Shown one piece after another: positions 11,468-24,700 of a stretch of DNA of 64,000 nt. Made by a program: the position numbers and the translations under genes. This stretch comes from Anaspis maculata (Eukaryota > Arthropoda > Insecta > Coleoptera > Scraptiidae), in NCBI GenBank assembly GCA_949128115.1, contig OX421964.1, positions 38,432,177 to 38,496,176 of the forward strand. Reading direction: 5' to 3'. Positions within the stretch are counted from its first letter, which is position 1, and each line of letters opens with the position of its first letter. The notes under the pieces are model-generated. The model was not told the origin of the DNA and did no database searches. It saw nothing but the letters and a program-made list of their open reading frames with translations.

Positions 11468-12587
11468 TAGGCCAGGCGGTATGTCGGTAAAATCACTACA
11501 ATCTGGAAAAAACTCCGACCAAAGCTTTTATGGTGTCAAACTTTTCGTAAGGTCAGTAGTTATCTACCACTGAGTTTCCGTCCAAAAACGTATTGTGCTG
11601 ATGCCTCCACATCTGCGCGAAGGTAAAAGAAGGTGCAAAAAGACCTGTTAAACCTTCGTCCTTTTCCGTTATATTTGCCTAAATGCAAACGTAAAACTCT
11701 TACGCAAACATTGGAAGCATCTGTCATCATCTCTGTGCCAGTCTTACTGTTGAAAAAAAGATTTCTCTGTGCGGGTCAGATAAATTACATTTAATCGTTT
11801 TTCCACGCAAGAAAACGATGGAGCAACATGTATTTTGTATGTTTTCTAATAACTTGTATTTGTAATTGAACCCATTAATGGCATTAAAATTTCAATAACA
11901 GCATTAATCAGTCCGGTCTATGTCAAGTAGGCACGGCCGCACGCGGGTAAAATAGAACGGCTCGAAAAGAAATCAGTTTCCTACACTTTCAAAAAGCGTG
12001 CCGCGGTTGAGCCAGATATAATATCATTGGAAAACAGTTCCAGCTTGTCATTCCTTATAAAATTCTCTAGAACGGTGTTTGGTAAAATTGAAAAAACTGC
12101 TGCTGAACAGGCGGGTAAAGATTATTCACTTCTTAGCGGGCAACATCTTCAAAAATGCTGTTATTGAAATTTTAACGCAATAAATGGGTTCAGTGAGTAC
12201 AAGTTATTAGAAAACATCCAAAATCCATGTTGCTCCATCGTTTTCTTGTGTGGAAGAACAATTAAATGTAATTCATCTGACCCGCACAAATAAATCTTTT
12301 TTTTCAAGAGTAAGACTGGCACAGAGATGATGACAAATGCTTCCAATGTTTGCGTTAGAGTTGTACGTTTGCATTGAGGCAAATAAAATGAAAATGTACG
12401 GGGGTTTCACAGGTCTTTTTGTACCTTCAAGACATTCTTTACCTTCAGGCAGATGTGAAGAAACCAGCACAACTCGTTTTTGGGCGGAAACTCAATGGTA
12501 GATATACCTACTGATCTTACGAAGAGTTTGAAACCATAAAAGCTTTGGTCGGAATTTTTTATCCAGAATGACCTACCGCCTGGCCTA
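11468..12587. mobile_element. Foldback element F2 (TAG...CTA group), 1120 bp
   Basis: Left terminus TAGGCCAGGCGGTATGTC; right terminus, read inward, TAGGCCAGGCGGTAGGTC. Flanks on both sides are cta, a perfect 3-bp duplication. Arms of about 440 bp (to about 11905 and from about 12150) mirror each other through TTAATCGTTTTTCCACGCAAG-like and ATGGCATTAAAATTTCAATA-like blocks. The loop of about 245 bp is single-copy. No intact coding frame; non-autonomous. Confidence 0.8.
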
Positions 12588-12793
12588 CTAGTCGATTGCC
12601 TGTGATCTTGTCACGGCAAAGTGACAAGAGCCAATAATTTTTTGTACCATAATGATTATGTTCCGTTGCACTAAGCGAACATCATCCAAAAATTTTACGA
12701 AATTTCATAGCCTTTTTATCCATACTCAAATATCAATTCACATATTCTGAAAAGACGGCTTCAATAATTAATATTTACTTCTTTCATTTCCAG

Positions 12794-12846
12794 GAATCTG
12801 CCGCACCAACCCTTCACAAATTATTCCGTACAACATTGCCAAAAAG
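12794..12846 (+). other. Candidate internal exon, 53 nt
   Basis: A pyrimidine-rich tract (ttacttctttcatttccag) precedes the segment and a strong donor follows (aaaaag then gtgagt). All three frames are open. The frame reading ICRTNPSQIIPYNIAKK looks the most protein-like, but I do not recognise it. It sits just outside F2 and is not part of any repeat I can see. If real it belongs to a plus-strand host gene with long introns. It could also be a chance pairing of splice-like sites. Confidence 0.35.
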
Positions 12847-14489
12847 GTGAGTTCTGCATGTATAATTTTCGGCGGAGTTTTAAAATTCAGATGAGCCGAG
12901 CAACGCCATATTGGCACTGCAAAATACGTGAAAATGAAACAATGAATTCTGATTTCGAGTTAGTTTTCTCTGCGAGCATCATCTTGTGCGAACTTTGATA
13001 TTTAAATCACCCTGTGTGTAATAAAAATAATAAAAACTCTCGGCTGATGCTCGACGGAATCCGGCAGAATCCTTTTTCGATACGTCTCGCATTGAAAGGA
13101 GCGCGTGGCGCGTGAATTGGTAAAATAAGAAAATGTCGTTCAACTTCATCTTGCATGATAGGGCCTTTTGAGAAATGTACGCGAAGATTTCTAGCTTGTT
13201 CAGGCGCATATCGTGTCGCGGATGCCGTTGTCCGTTTTTCCACACGCCAATTTAACTGCAAGAACCAAATTATTTTGTCATTCACGGCTCATTACTCGCA
13301 CGCTATTTTGACACATTTTAATCACACTAAGTAGCGCTAAACTCAATGTAGCAGCCTCTTCATTCAGAAAATTCGATTAACACCCTTTTCGAGCCTTCCT
13401 TAATCAAGTTTACACGCTTTTGTTGTTCGTAATTATTTTTTTCGAATAATCAACGCGCCATTCGCCCCTTCTGTAGTTTCGTTTCTTGTCTTTCTTACAC
13501 ACTCATTCGTGTTTCGTTCTACGATTTTTAACGACATGCTACTACTTCTAATGGTATTCTTGGCCCACAAGCGGTATCAGTCTGTATTCAAGATCAAACC
13601 TAAAGGGTTGGTACTCAGTCATTTTCAATAAAAAATACAATATGGCATCATTACATAACGACATGAGAAATTCATCCAGGGCCGCGCCTAGACCTTTTGC
13701 CGCCTTCGTACAAGGTTCAAACTGGCGCCCCTCTATTGGGCAAGACCAGGCGGGGACCAGTTGCGCCGCAGGTGAAAAATTGTTAGAATTCAAGAGGGCC
13801 GGTGTAAAAATTGACCCTCCTTTTCCAAAAATGCAATGCAAATAGTTAAATAGTTAGATTAGAATGTTCAACGCTTTAAGTAGGTACTTCCAGACAAAAC
13901 AGTTCAAAAGGGGCTGGAAAAACATCAAGCGAAACGCATACGTGAAATATAAAATTGTATCTAGGTACCTACTGTAATATTTGAATGTAAGAATGTAATA
14001 ACAAAAAAACAACAATGGACATAATGGAATATTTGATCATGATCCACCGAAAAAATAAAATTGCATATAAACAACAGATTATATTTGAAGACAGAAAACG
14101 CGCCCACGGCGCATGCTTCTTCCTATAGGTACAGACATTTTACTTCGAGCGGTTTCAGTTAGGTGGCGCCTCTGATCAAAACTGATTAACCGAAGAACTC
14201 AAAAACGCCCGCTGAACTTTGGCTTGGTTTCAACTATATCTTATTAGATGGCTAAACTTTTTTTTGGAAACAAACTAGATCCAGACTGTACTCTTCCGTA
14301 CCTAGATGAAAATTATTTCAATTTTTTGTTCAAGATCAACATCAAAGCACAATAATTGAACGATAGAGCAGACCAAACTAGGTTTGTATACTAACTTCAA
14401 ACTAAAATCACAACAAATACCTCAACGTCCTCAACAAAAAGAAACTCAATATACGAAAAACTGATATATCTCCGAACCGCTTTCGAATT
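12847..14489. other. No gene or element recognised
   Basis: Mixed AT-rich sequence. Overlapping 88-97 codon frames at 12979-13285 and 13548-13841 on the minus strand have no recognisable domains. Confidence 0.45.
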
Positions 14490-14890
14490 TTAATAATAAT
14501 AATAATAGGTTTATTCTCAACAGGTCGAGCCCAATTACAGAGAATTGAAGATACATAACTATGTACGTTACGTTATGAATGATACACTTAAAACGGTACA
14601 AATGACATAGACTTTAACAATTACTTATAAAAATTAACATTCCCATTTCAAAGCTTCAAGGAATCTGAAACCAAGCCTTTGAACCTCGACCTCTTCTCGT
14701 TATTAATGTCAACGTCAGGGCACTTGAAATTGTACAGCTCGCACGCTGCATGCAGTGGGGAGGCTCGGAGGACGTTGGTGTTGGCTTTAGGCAGCCAAAA
14801 CGTCCGGTGATGATGGGCGTGGAGTCTCGGAACCGCGAAGCAAATCTGCCCAAGAAGATAGCTGTCGTCTATGTAGCTACTACTAATTTA
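14490..14890 (-). pseudogene. 5'-truncated non-LTR retrotransposon 3' end
   Basis: Read on the minus strand, a frame from about 14885 to a TGA at 14648-14650 encodes a tail with YLLGQICFAVPRLHAHHHRTF, then SPLHAACELYNFKCPDVDIN-like sequence. This resembles the C-terminal extension after reverse transcriptase in CR1/Jockey-like elements (a basic VP-R segment, a run ending TFW, then RASPLH...YN). After the stop comes about 140 bp of 3' sequence and a (TTA)n tail (TAA run at 14490-14507 on the plus strand). Everything upstream, including reverse transcriptase, is missing, as in ordinary 5' truncation. The clade assignment is tentative. Confidence 0.5.
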
Positions 14891-15239
14891 GAATCCGTTC
14901 AAAAAAGTGGTTGCGATATATGAGGTTTCCAGTAGATTAACTTTTGCAGGATTCACAAAAAACATGGCCTTATCTTGGCTTATCTTGGCTTTGGTTTGGA
15001 ATGAGGTTCTACTCATCCTCCTTCCCTATTTAGGATCTATAGGATATAAAACCTGCTCTTGTTCGAGAGATCGCGGTTTCGGTCGACGCAAAAAGTCAAA
15101 AACCCTGTTTCGCGAAACCGCAGTATTTTGGAAGACCAATTTTTTTGTTGATTATTTGAAAATTCATAACTTTGGAAAGGGTCCTAGCATTCCAATTTTC
15201 TGTACCTATGCCATAATAAAGAGATTCAAATTGATGTAT
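14891..15239. other. No gene recognised
   Basis: Short unassigned stretch between the truncated retroelement and F3. A 111-codon frame spanning 14907-15242 has no recognisable domain. Confidence 0.4.
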
Positions 15240-16818
15240 TAGTCCAGGCGCCAGGGAGCAAAAATCAGCTCAATAAGGAAATAATTGTTTACTGGCTGGA
15301 AACTAGCTTAAAACGATCTGTGTGACTTAGGTTTTGACATACTAATTTCCCCCCTTTCGGAAATGTCGGCGTCATGTCGCCATCATCAACAAGAAGTGCA
15401 CCAGCGTGGTTTTTGCCGAATATCTTGATTTTGGGCCATCTGACAGCAAAATATGTGAGAAGTCATTTTGAAACCAATGAAATTCCCTACAGATTAGTTT
15501 TTCAATGACCTTTCTGCGACCTATGGTTTTTGAGATAGAGCTTCTGGAAGCAAGAGGCATGTCGTAAAAGCTCCATGGCCACTTGACTCAAAAAACTAAA
15601 ATGTCGATGTGACAAAAAAATTTCAAAATGAGATTTCTTGAGAATCCTTCATGCTATAGTTGCGGTGGTGGTCTTAAACTCTTTCTCTTGAACTGTTGAT
15701 TACGAATAAAGTCAAAAATGTCACATTGTACATATACAGGGTGTACTGAGGGAATCAAATCAAATCAGAGAAATTTTACATATTTCTTCGATTTAGCCTA
15801 TATGCGACACACTAAGCACCTAACACGAGTCCAATATCAATATGGATTTGCTCTGTAAGCTTCACTTAATACACAATAAGTGATCAGCTCACAGCTTTAC
15901 TGTAAAATGTTTTGAAGGCCCTCATCAAAATATTAAAAATTTACAGTACCAAGGAATGTATCAAACAGTATATTATATACCAAGGGACCAAAGTGAATGT
16001 TCAATTTGGGGATTTGGACCCAAGGGGCCCTCGAGCAACAAACTTCACCCAAGGGATCAAAAATTCACTTTGGTTCCTTGGTATATAATATGATGTTACA
16101 TACATTTCTTATTGCTACTGTAAATTTTGATGATTTCAGAGGGCCTTCAAAACATATTACAGGAAAGCTGTGAGCTGACCACTTCTTAGGTGTATCAAGT
16201 GAAGCTTACAGAGCAATGCATATTGATGTTGGACTCGTGATAAGTGCTTAGAGTTTCGCATAGGCTAAATCGATGAAATATGTCAAATTTCTCTGTTCTG
16301 ATTTGATTCCCGTAGTTCACCCCATATATGTACAATGTGACGTTTTTGACTTTTCAATATTTGTAATCTGAGGTTCAAGAGGAAGAGTTTAAGACCATCA
16401 CCGCAACTATAGCATGAAGGATTCTTGAGTAATCTCATTTTGAATTTTTTTTTGTCACATCGACATTTTAGTTTTTCGAGTCAAGTGGCCATGGAGCTTT
16501 CACGACAATGACCCTCGCTTCAAGTAGCTCTATCTCAAAAACCATAGGTCGCAGAAAACTGATCGGAAAACCAAACTGTAGGGAATTTCATAGGCTTCAA
16601 AATGACTTTTTACATCTTTTGCTGTCAGATGACCCGAAATTGAGATATTCGGCAAAAACCACGCTGGTGCACTTCTTGTTGATGATGGCGACATGACGCC
16701 GACATTTCCGAAAGGGGGGAAACCAGTATGTCAAAACCTAAGCTACACAGATCGTTTTAAGCTAGTTTCCAGTCAGGAAACAATTATTTCCTTATTGTTT
16801 TCCCTGGCGCCTGGGCTA
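15240..16818. mobile_element. Foldback element F3 (TAG...CTA group), 1579 bp
   Basis: Left terminus TAGTCCAGGCGCCAGGGA; right terminus, read inward, TAGCCCAGGCGCCAGGGA. Both flanks carry tat. Nearly the whole element is one imperfect palindrome: arms of about 720 bp lead to an inner pair, TTATATACCAAGGGACCAAA and TTTGGTTCCTTGGTATATAA, around a loop near 16000-16070. Two 62-codon frames (15372-15560 minus, 16508-16696 plus) are mirror images and reflect the arm duplication. A transcript would form a very long double-stranded hairpin. Confidence 0.85.
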
Positions 16819-17624
16819 TATCACATAACCCCTACTCTAACTTGAAATTTCTAAAAAGGTGGTACTAGTGACCAAGCAAGGGAATGAAGAATGAAGTAAA
16901 AAAAAATTGAATTCATGCTAATCATGTTTCCCCCCTCGAAAATTGATGTAAAATAGACCTGTCTCGGAATTTTTTCTGTGAACATTTTTTTAGAGAAAAA
17001 ATTGGGGGTGTGAAGTTTTTATACTGACACCCTGCATGTTCACATTTTTCAATTGCAAATTTATTACCTACTGTTGTGAATAAACCAAAATGCTTAAAAT
17101 TAAATAGATAATTGAACAGTCGTGTTGCTGTGCTCATTTAAAATTCTGAGCCGTCCATCCCTCATCATCACTTTCCATTAGAGCACATCCCCACACGCAC
17201 ACATACACTACACACACATACAGGTCAGTGTCGCACGTCTATAAAGCACATTTCGGACATAATAGAATTTCGCTCCATTTGAAATCCGCTAATCTGCCCG
17301 GATGCCGGATCCATCACCAAAGAAAACCGCGATTCAGCTGTCGCCTTTTCACCACTCTCCAGAATCCACTCGTCCTGGGACGAATTAAAACCTCCAACAT
17401 GCCATGACGGCCTTTTCTCCTCGTCCGTCCCACATTTCTCCAACCTAAACTCTCGGCACCACCATTAAGTATCAGAAATATTTATCGTTCCGAGTCCCAC
17501 ACTTATTATATGCATAGAATCGAATGTCCTCTTCGACTCTACCTTTTCTCTCTAAATTCTCGTTAATAATTCCGGTCACGTCCCTGCAGGCATTATCTGC
17601 CATTAAGATATCTGAACGTACATA
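16819..17624. other. No gene recognised
   Basis: Contains a possible lone MITE end at about 17005-17035 (complement starts CAGGGTGTCAGTATAAAAAC) without a visible partner, and a CA-rich stretch near 17190-17222. No convincing coding frame. Confidence 0.4.
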
Positions 17625-20600
17625 TAGTCGATGAGCCAGGAGCCAAAAATCACGATTTTGGTTTCCACCCTGGGGACTTGACGTGTCATACCTTTTTGGA
17701 TTCCCCACAACACCAGCATGAAAATAAGCCATAATACGTTTTTGTATCGAGTAGCTTAAGACCGCCATTTTCGAAAATACGCGCCAAATATGTAGTTCTT
17801 GTGGTTTGTATTTTTTTTCTCATCAACGGCACCTCCAATGGGAAAAATGAAGCAGAATAAAATTAAACAACAAAATTTACTATAAATATCGTTTAGCACC
17901 GTTTTCTGACAGGTCTCGTTACTCCAAATATGACAGTTCATAGTTTAGCTATGGCAAATTTCTTTATTTAACATTTTCAAGTACACCCGATGATATTTAT
18001 ACGAACCGAACTTCACGTCATTGTCTTTCTAGCGTACTTTACTAGGAATGCTGCTCTTAGCGGCATATTGATGTCCGTCTGTCCGTCTGTCCATCGGTGC
18101 AACTGTCCGTCTTATCAATTAATTGCTCCTGAACGAGAAGACCTAGCGAGAATCGACTTCTTGTGTGTAACATGTATTCACCGGAGAATTGAATTAGGGA
18201 AAAAATAATTTCTCAAACCGTCGCCATCTTGATCCGCAATGTCAAATTTTCACAAAAGTGATCCGATTTCCATGAAACTTGAAATACACGCATATTTAAT
18301 ATTCAAAAGTATGATTTCAATGTTTTCTTTTTGATCCGCCGTCATTTTGTCCGTCATGTTGAAATTGGTAAACCTGGTCCGATTTTGATGAAAATTGGAA
18401 CCTAGTCATGTCTTGTGTACGCATTGATGGTTTCCATGTTAGTTCCACGATTTGCGCCATATTGATGTGCCACATGGAAATTAATCTCCAGCTGTCACAA
18501 AATCAATTTATTCAAATATTTTCTGAACAAGGGGTTTCCGATGTGACTGAAAAACTTGTTGATAGAAATCGGTTTTTGTTAGCTCTTTTTCACAAGTAGG
18601 AACTCCTTCAAAGAAAAATGTACGGGAAATGCTATTAAATTTTCGAAATCTGCAAAAAAGATTGAAAATTCTTGAATTTTTCCTTGAAAATCTGGAAACC
18701 AGATAGCAACGCCTATACATATTAATTCAAGAAAGTCGCATAGTGAATTTGAACTTTCTATTTTTTTTTAAAATGTACGAAAAATGGTTTCTACTAATGG
18801 GGTACTTGCCCAATTTTCTTTTTATTGGCTCAATCGATAGTATGGGTGACAATTCAATTGTCAAAAATGTAACCAATAAGGAAGGGTTATTTCAGCAATT
18901 TCCACCAATAAGGCTATGATTAGATGAAACTTGCACTAGTGTAATTTCCGGTACGGAAATACAATTATGGAGGATGAAATGGAAAATCGTTTCTTTCGAA
19001 TTGTCATGCCAAATACATCTCGAAACTTCGTAATTACAGGATATTTTCGGCTTTCAATAATTCGTGCTTGTTGGATACAGAAATGACCTTTCCAGTTATC
19101 AACAGGCACTCATATTTTACAGCTCAAAAATTTCCGTTAATTGCTTAGTCTCCTGTTGTATTATATATGAAAATATTGTACGCAAATTTTTTCTTTCTCT
19201 CAAATTCCCAAAATTGCGGCCGTAGTGCCTGTTTTAAAAATATATTTGTGACTTCACAAATATACTAAAAACTAAACAAACAGCACTGTTGGGTTGAAAG
19301 CTCAAAAAACTGTTAGAGTCGCATCACAATATTTGAAAAATACAGACCTAAAAATTTCAGTGAAGTTTTCGTACAGTTACCAACCCTTTGAAAAAAAAAT
19401 CGAAAAAAAGTCTTCTTAACCAATTGATATATTTTCCGGAAATTTTCAGGAAATACTTTTTATTACTCTTGTTGATGATTAAAAGTATTTCCAGTCAAGT
19501 CCGTTTCACTGGCAAGTACCTCATTCATTTTTTCATGTTCACTGGAAAACCATTTTTGGTACATTTTTTTTGAAAATAGAAAGTTCAAATTCGGTATGCA
19601 ACTTTCTTGAATGAAGATGTATAGACGTTGCTATCTGGTTTTCGAATTTTCAAAGAAAAAAAATCAATTTTTTTTTAATTCTTTTGCAAATTTCGAAAAT
19701 TTAATAGCATTTTCTGTACATTTTTTTCTGGAGAAGTTTCTACTTGTAGAAAAGAACTAACAAAACCCGAATTCCATCCATCAAGTTTTCCAGTAACATC
19801 GGAAACCCCTTGTTCAGGAAATATCTGAATAAACTGATTTTGTGACAGCTTGAGATTAAGTTCCATGTGGCACGTCAATATGGCGCTAATCGTAGAACTA
19901 ACATAAAAACCATCAATGCACACACGAGACACGACTAGGTTCCAATTTTCATCAAAATCGGACCACTTTTACCAATTTCAACATGGCGGACAAAATGGCG
20001 GCGGATCAAAAAGAAAACATTGAAATCATACTTTTGCATATGAAACATACGTGTATTTCAAGTTTCATGAAAATCGGATCACTTTTGAGAAAATTTGACA
20101 TTGCGGATCAAGATGGCGACGGTTTGAGAAATTATTTTTTTCCTAATTCAATTCTCCGATGAATACATGTTACACACAAGAAGTCGATTCTCGCTAGGTC
20201 TTCTCGTTCAGAAGCAATTAATTGATAAGACGGATAGTTAGACCGATGCACAGACGGACAGACGGACATCAAAATGTCGCTAAGAGCAGCATTTCTAGTG
20301 AAGTACGCTAGAAAGACAATGACGTGTGGTTCGGTTTGTATAAATGTCATCGGGTGTACTCGAAAATGTTAAATTAAGAAATTTGCCATAGCTAAACTAT
20401 GAACTGTCATATTTGGAGTAACGAGACCTGTCAGAAAACGGTGCTAAACGATATTTATAGTAAATTTTGTTGTTTGATTTTATTCAGCTTCATTTTTCCC
20501 ATTGGAGGTGCCGTTGAAGAGAAAAAAAATACAAACCACAAGAACTACATATTTGGCGCGGTTTTTCCAAGATGGCGGTCTTAAGCTACTCGATACAAAA

Positions 20601-20706
20601 ACGTATCATGGCTTATTTTCATGCTGGTGTTGTGGGGAATCCAAAAAGGTATGACACGTCAAGTCCCCAAGGTGGAAACCACTCGAGTCCCCTGGCTCAA
20701 CGACTA
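17625..20706. mobile_element. Foldback element F4 (TAG...CTA group), 3082 bp
   Basis: Left terminus TAGTCGATGAGCCAGG; right terminus, read inward, TAGTCGTTGAGCCAGG. Both flanks carry ata. Arms of about 1.2 kb (to about 18826 and from about 19510) mirror each other; for example GGGGACTTGACGTGTCATAC near the left end recurs inverted near the right end. A loop of about 0.7 kb separates them. Mirror-image open frames (17990-18208 with 20132-20350; 18408-18599 with 19675-19932; 17756-17941 with 20399-20584) come from the duplication, and I see no conserved domain. It is the largest hairpin in the window. Confidence 0.85.
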
Positions 20707-21780
20707 ATACTTTTATCACGTCCATGCACCCGTGTCGCTCACAAAATCCAGCGTTAAAAACAATAAACCACTAAATAATGTGCGGTGATTGTTTTTTTTC
20801 CAAAGAGCGCATGTAAATATTTTTAAAATTCCTTTGGGAGACACAGCAACACCGAGCGCACATGGGACATGTTTGTACGTCGCTTTCAGCCCGGAGGACT
20901 ATGAAAAAAAATCTGGATTTACTCCCGAGAAGCGAACATGAAACATAAATATTTATTTGGTTGTGTCATACACACGCTTCTAGTCGTGTATGTTCACTCA
21001 TATTTTTAATTAAAAAAAAAGCTGTTCACCTTTGTGATTTGTGGCAAAGAATAACAACACAATGGTTTTTTTCGCAATCCAGAGTGTGAAATAGGTAATT
21101 TGCGGAAGACTAAAGGATCATTTTCAATCCCCCAACGATTAAAAATGAAAATGTAGGTGGTGTTATACAAAATCTTGATATAAAATTGAATTTTGACCGC
21201 TAACAGTGATGTGAACATTTGAACAATGAACAAAAGTCATTGAACAGTAATGTTCGTTCTCAATTTCAAAGCAATTATAAGAAAAAGCACCATTCATTTT
21301 TATACATTTTCATTGGAAAAAGCACTCAACACTTGATAAGTTTTGGAAATATGTAATACTTGTGTAATACAGACCAAACTGACAACAATTAAACTGCAGT
21401 CTTTCAATTTTTCAAAATGTTGTCTCTGACATCAAGGTGTTAGTAGTAGTAGTTACACAAGTGCTATAGGTAGTAGTTACATAATTTTCATAAATTGGTC
21501 GCTCATCAGTAATTCCAGTCCGGTTCAAGCCACTTGATTCGATTCCGGTGTCCGGTCTTTTGAAATGGCTGAAAATTCTCCATCTCTAGTGTTCATTTTG
21601 CCAATGGAGTCTTTGGAGATGAAGCACGAAAAAGCTGAGCTAGATGCTATTTTCTGGTTTCCAGCCCATGCCAAGTTTACCAGCAATAATTTTCTTGATG
21701 TTTATTGAAGTTTCAACGTAGCTTTCAAAGACTATGGGAGATCTCAATCGGCTTTGTCTCTTTATATATTTTATATATAA
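20707..21780. other. No gene recognised
   Basis: AT-rich spacer between F4 and the next hairpin, with short TAG/GTA-rich runs near 21440-21480. No exon, RNA gene or paired repeat seen. Confidence 0.45.
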
Positions 21781-24700
21781 GTACAGGAAAAATAGTGAAA
21801 AAATCGGCCAAACCTCGGAAAAAATATGGAAGTCCTGAAAATTTGATATTCTGTTCAGAATTGAATGCTCTACTACATATCCAAAATCGCTAAAAATCGC
21901 ACCTGGGGGTTTTGAGTTGTTGGAGGAGGGGTGAAAAATCGCAGGTTGAAATAGAGGGGATGGGACACGTCAATCCATTGGAAGCAAATACGTTATAATT
22001 CGACGCATCATATCCCGTTGATACCATTTTGGCACAAAAAGTGTCGATGTTGGGGGGGGGGTCGTGGGGGAGCAAAGCTTTGCTAGGTGGTCCATTTTGT
22101 GTTCTTGGCCATTAGTGGGGTCGGTACACAATAAAAAACGGTACTATACGGCATTTAATGATACAGAAAATTCCTTTTGCATGAGTGTTCTGCAAGGTCT
22201 ATCGAACGATATTAGACGGGGAAGCACAAAAGCTTCCCCTTAAGGGGGCCGCAGGGGGCCCTGTCAAGTTGAGGGTCCAAGAACTTCTACCAAACCATCT
22301 TTCAATTTCGTTGTATCACTCAAATGGGGATGATGTGACTCAATTGTGAATCTCGATGGCATTGGTCGCCATGTCTCTTTCATCCTTCATGCTTGAAAAA
22401 ATAATTTCTTCGGGAGGTCAGAGAAATTACTTTTTATTTTTTTAAACATACAAGAGGATGCGAAGTTGGCATGTTTTGTGTCTTAACCTGTTATTTGACA
22501 TTCCCAAGATCCTATTATGAAGTCAATTTTTCAAATTCTCAATTTTGGGTTGATTGGTAGGCTAAGAAGTAGGTATTTTTTAACATCCAGTTCAGACGAA
22601 CTTTTTTCAGTGTCCAACTGAAGGTTATTGAAATCATCATCAGGGGTGGATCCACTGAACTATTTTCTGAACATAATGTCGAGAAAATCAATCATAAACC
22701 GCGGATAGAGAGTACACAGATTATTTTTCTTTTGGTCGGTCGAATTGCGATGCCTACTACGCCCGTCAAGGAGAACGCTGAGCATCGCCAGCCTAAACTG
22801 GTATGAAAACAGCCTAAACAAATTCAAAACTGACTAAAACTTTGAGTGCTGACTTAGAATTGAATGTCGAACCACATAATGAGTGTTTCCGGCAGTTTTG
22901 AAATCGTTTAGGCTGTTTCCATACTAGTTTAGTCTGGCGATGCTCAGCGTTCTCCCTGACGGGCGTAGTAGGCATCGCAATTCGACCGACCGAAAGAAAA
23001 ATAATTTGTGTACTCTCCATGTGCAGTTTGGGATTGATTTCCTCGACATAATATTAGGAAAATAGTCCAGTCTATCCACCCCTGCGATTATTTCAATAAC
23101 CTCTAGTTGGACACTGAAAAAAGTACGTCTGAACTGGATGTTGAAAAATACCTACTTCTTAGCCTACCAATGAACCCAAAATTGAGAATTTAAAAAATTG
23201 ACTTCATAATAGGATCTTGGGAATGCCAAATAACAGGTTGAGACACAAAACATGCCAACTTCGCATCCTCTTGTATGTTTAAAAAAAAAAAAAGTGATTT
23301 CTCTGACCTCCCGAAGAAATTATTTTTTCAAGCATGAAGGATGAAAGAGACATGGGGACCAATGGCATCGAGATTCACAATGGAGTCACATCATCCCCAT
23401 TTGAGTGATACAACGAAATTGAAAGATAAATTGGTAGGAGTTCTTGGACCGTCAACTTGACAGGGCCCCCTGCGCCTGCGGCCCCCCTAAGGGAAAGCTT
23501 TTGTGCTTCCCCTTCCAATATCGTTCGTTGGGCCTTATAGAACACTCATGCAAAAGAAATTTTCTGAATCATCGAATGCCGTATAGGAATGGCTACCAAC
23601 CCCACTACATGTAGAACCGATCATGACAAGTTTGGTATCTTTTCCGACTAAATTCAATCTCCTGAGCTCGAATCCGATGTGTGAATTTGGATGAAAACAA
23701 GTTAGAACAAGTCAACTTAAGGGAACTTGTTTTTTCTTTGACAATTTTGACGAATTTTTTATTCACTGTTAGAGGTGTTCATCTTCGGAAAATGTCCAGA
23801 GGTCAATAGATTGAAGTGTATTCTTCACAAAAATCATCCAGTCGATGTATAATTTTGTTTCTCGAGTTAAAAAAAACTATTTGAACCTGAGCCGGCCCGG
23901 TGCGTCGGTTACTACTGACCAAAACACTATACAGCATGCACCGTTAAATGAAAATAGCTCAAACTGTTGAAGAACAAATAACTCATCTTTGAAAGTTCAA
24001 TGATGTGTGCAGAATTGAATTCCCTATAACATAAACAAAACCGCCATAAATCGCACTGCAGAGTTTTGAGTTATTTGAGGGGAGAGGTAACAGTTCATCG
24101 AGTACGAATCTTGACAAAATGTTATCCTGCTCCTCGAATAACTCAAAATCCTGCAGTGCGATTCATGGCGATTTTGTTCATGTTATAGAGTATTCAGTTC
24201 TACATAAATCCTCAAATTTTTAGAGATAAGTTATTGGTTTTCCTATAGTTAAAGCTACTTTCATTGAGAGATGCATGTTGTAGTGTTCTGGTCATTAGTA
24301 GAAGCCGCGCCGGGCAAGCTCAGGTTGAAATCAATTTTTTTTAACTTGAGAAACAAGATAGAATCGTCAAAATTGTTGAAGAAAAAAACAAGTTCTTTCA
24401 AGTTAAATTGTTCAAACTTGTTTTTATCCTAACTAACACATCGGATTCGAGTTCAGGAGATTGAATTTAGTCGGAAAATATACCAAACACTTGTTGTGAT
24501 CGGTCCTACATGGCCAGAAAAACAAAATGGACCACCTAGCAGAGCTTCGGCCCCCCACAACCTCCCTTCAATAGTGATCGACACTTTTTGTGCCAAAATG
24601 GTGTCAATAGGATATGATACGTCGAATTATAACGTATTTGCTTCCAATGGATTGACAGGTTTCATCCCCTCCATTTTAAGTTGCAATTTTTTACCCCCCT

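Noticed and set aside
15372..16696. Paired 62-codon frames as a duplicated gene
   Set aside because: They lie at mirror positions in the two arms of F3 and have no known domain; similarity follows from the hairpin.
17990..20350. Paired frames with VCPSVHR-like sequence as a gene family
   Set aside because: Mirror images in F4 arms; the similarity reflects the inverted repeat and I see no conserved domain or splice structure.
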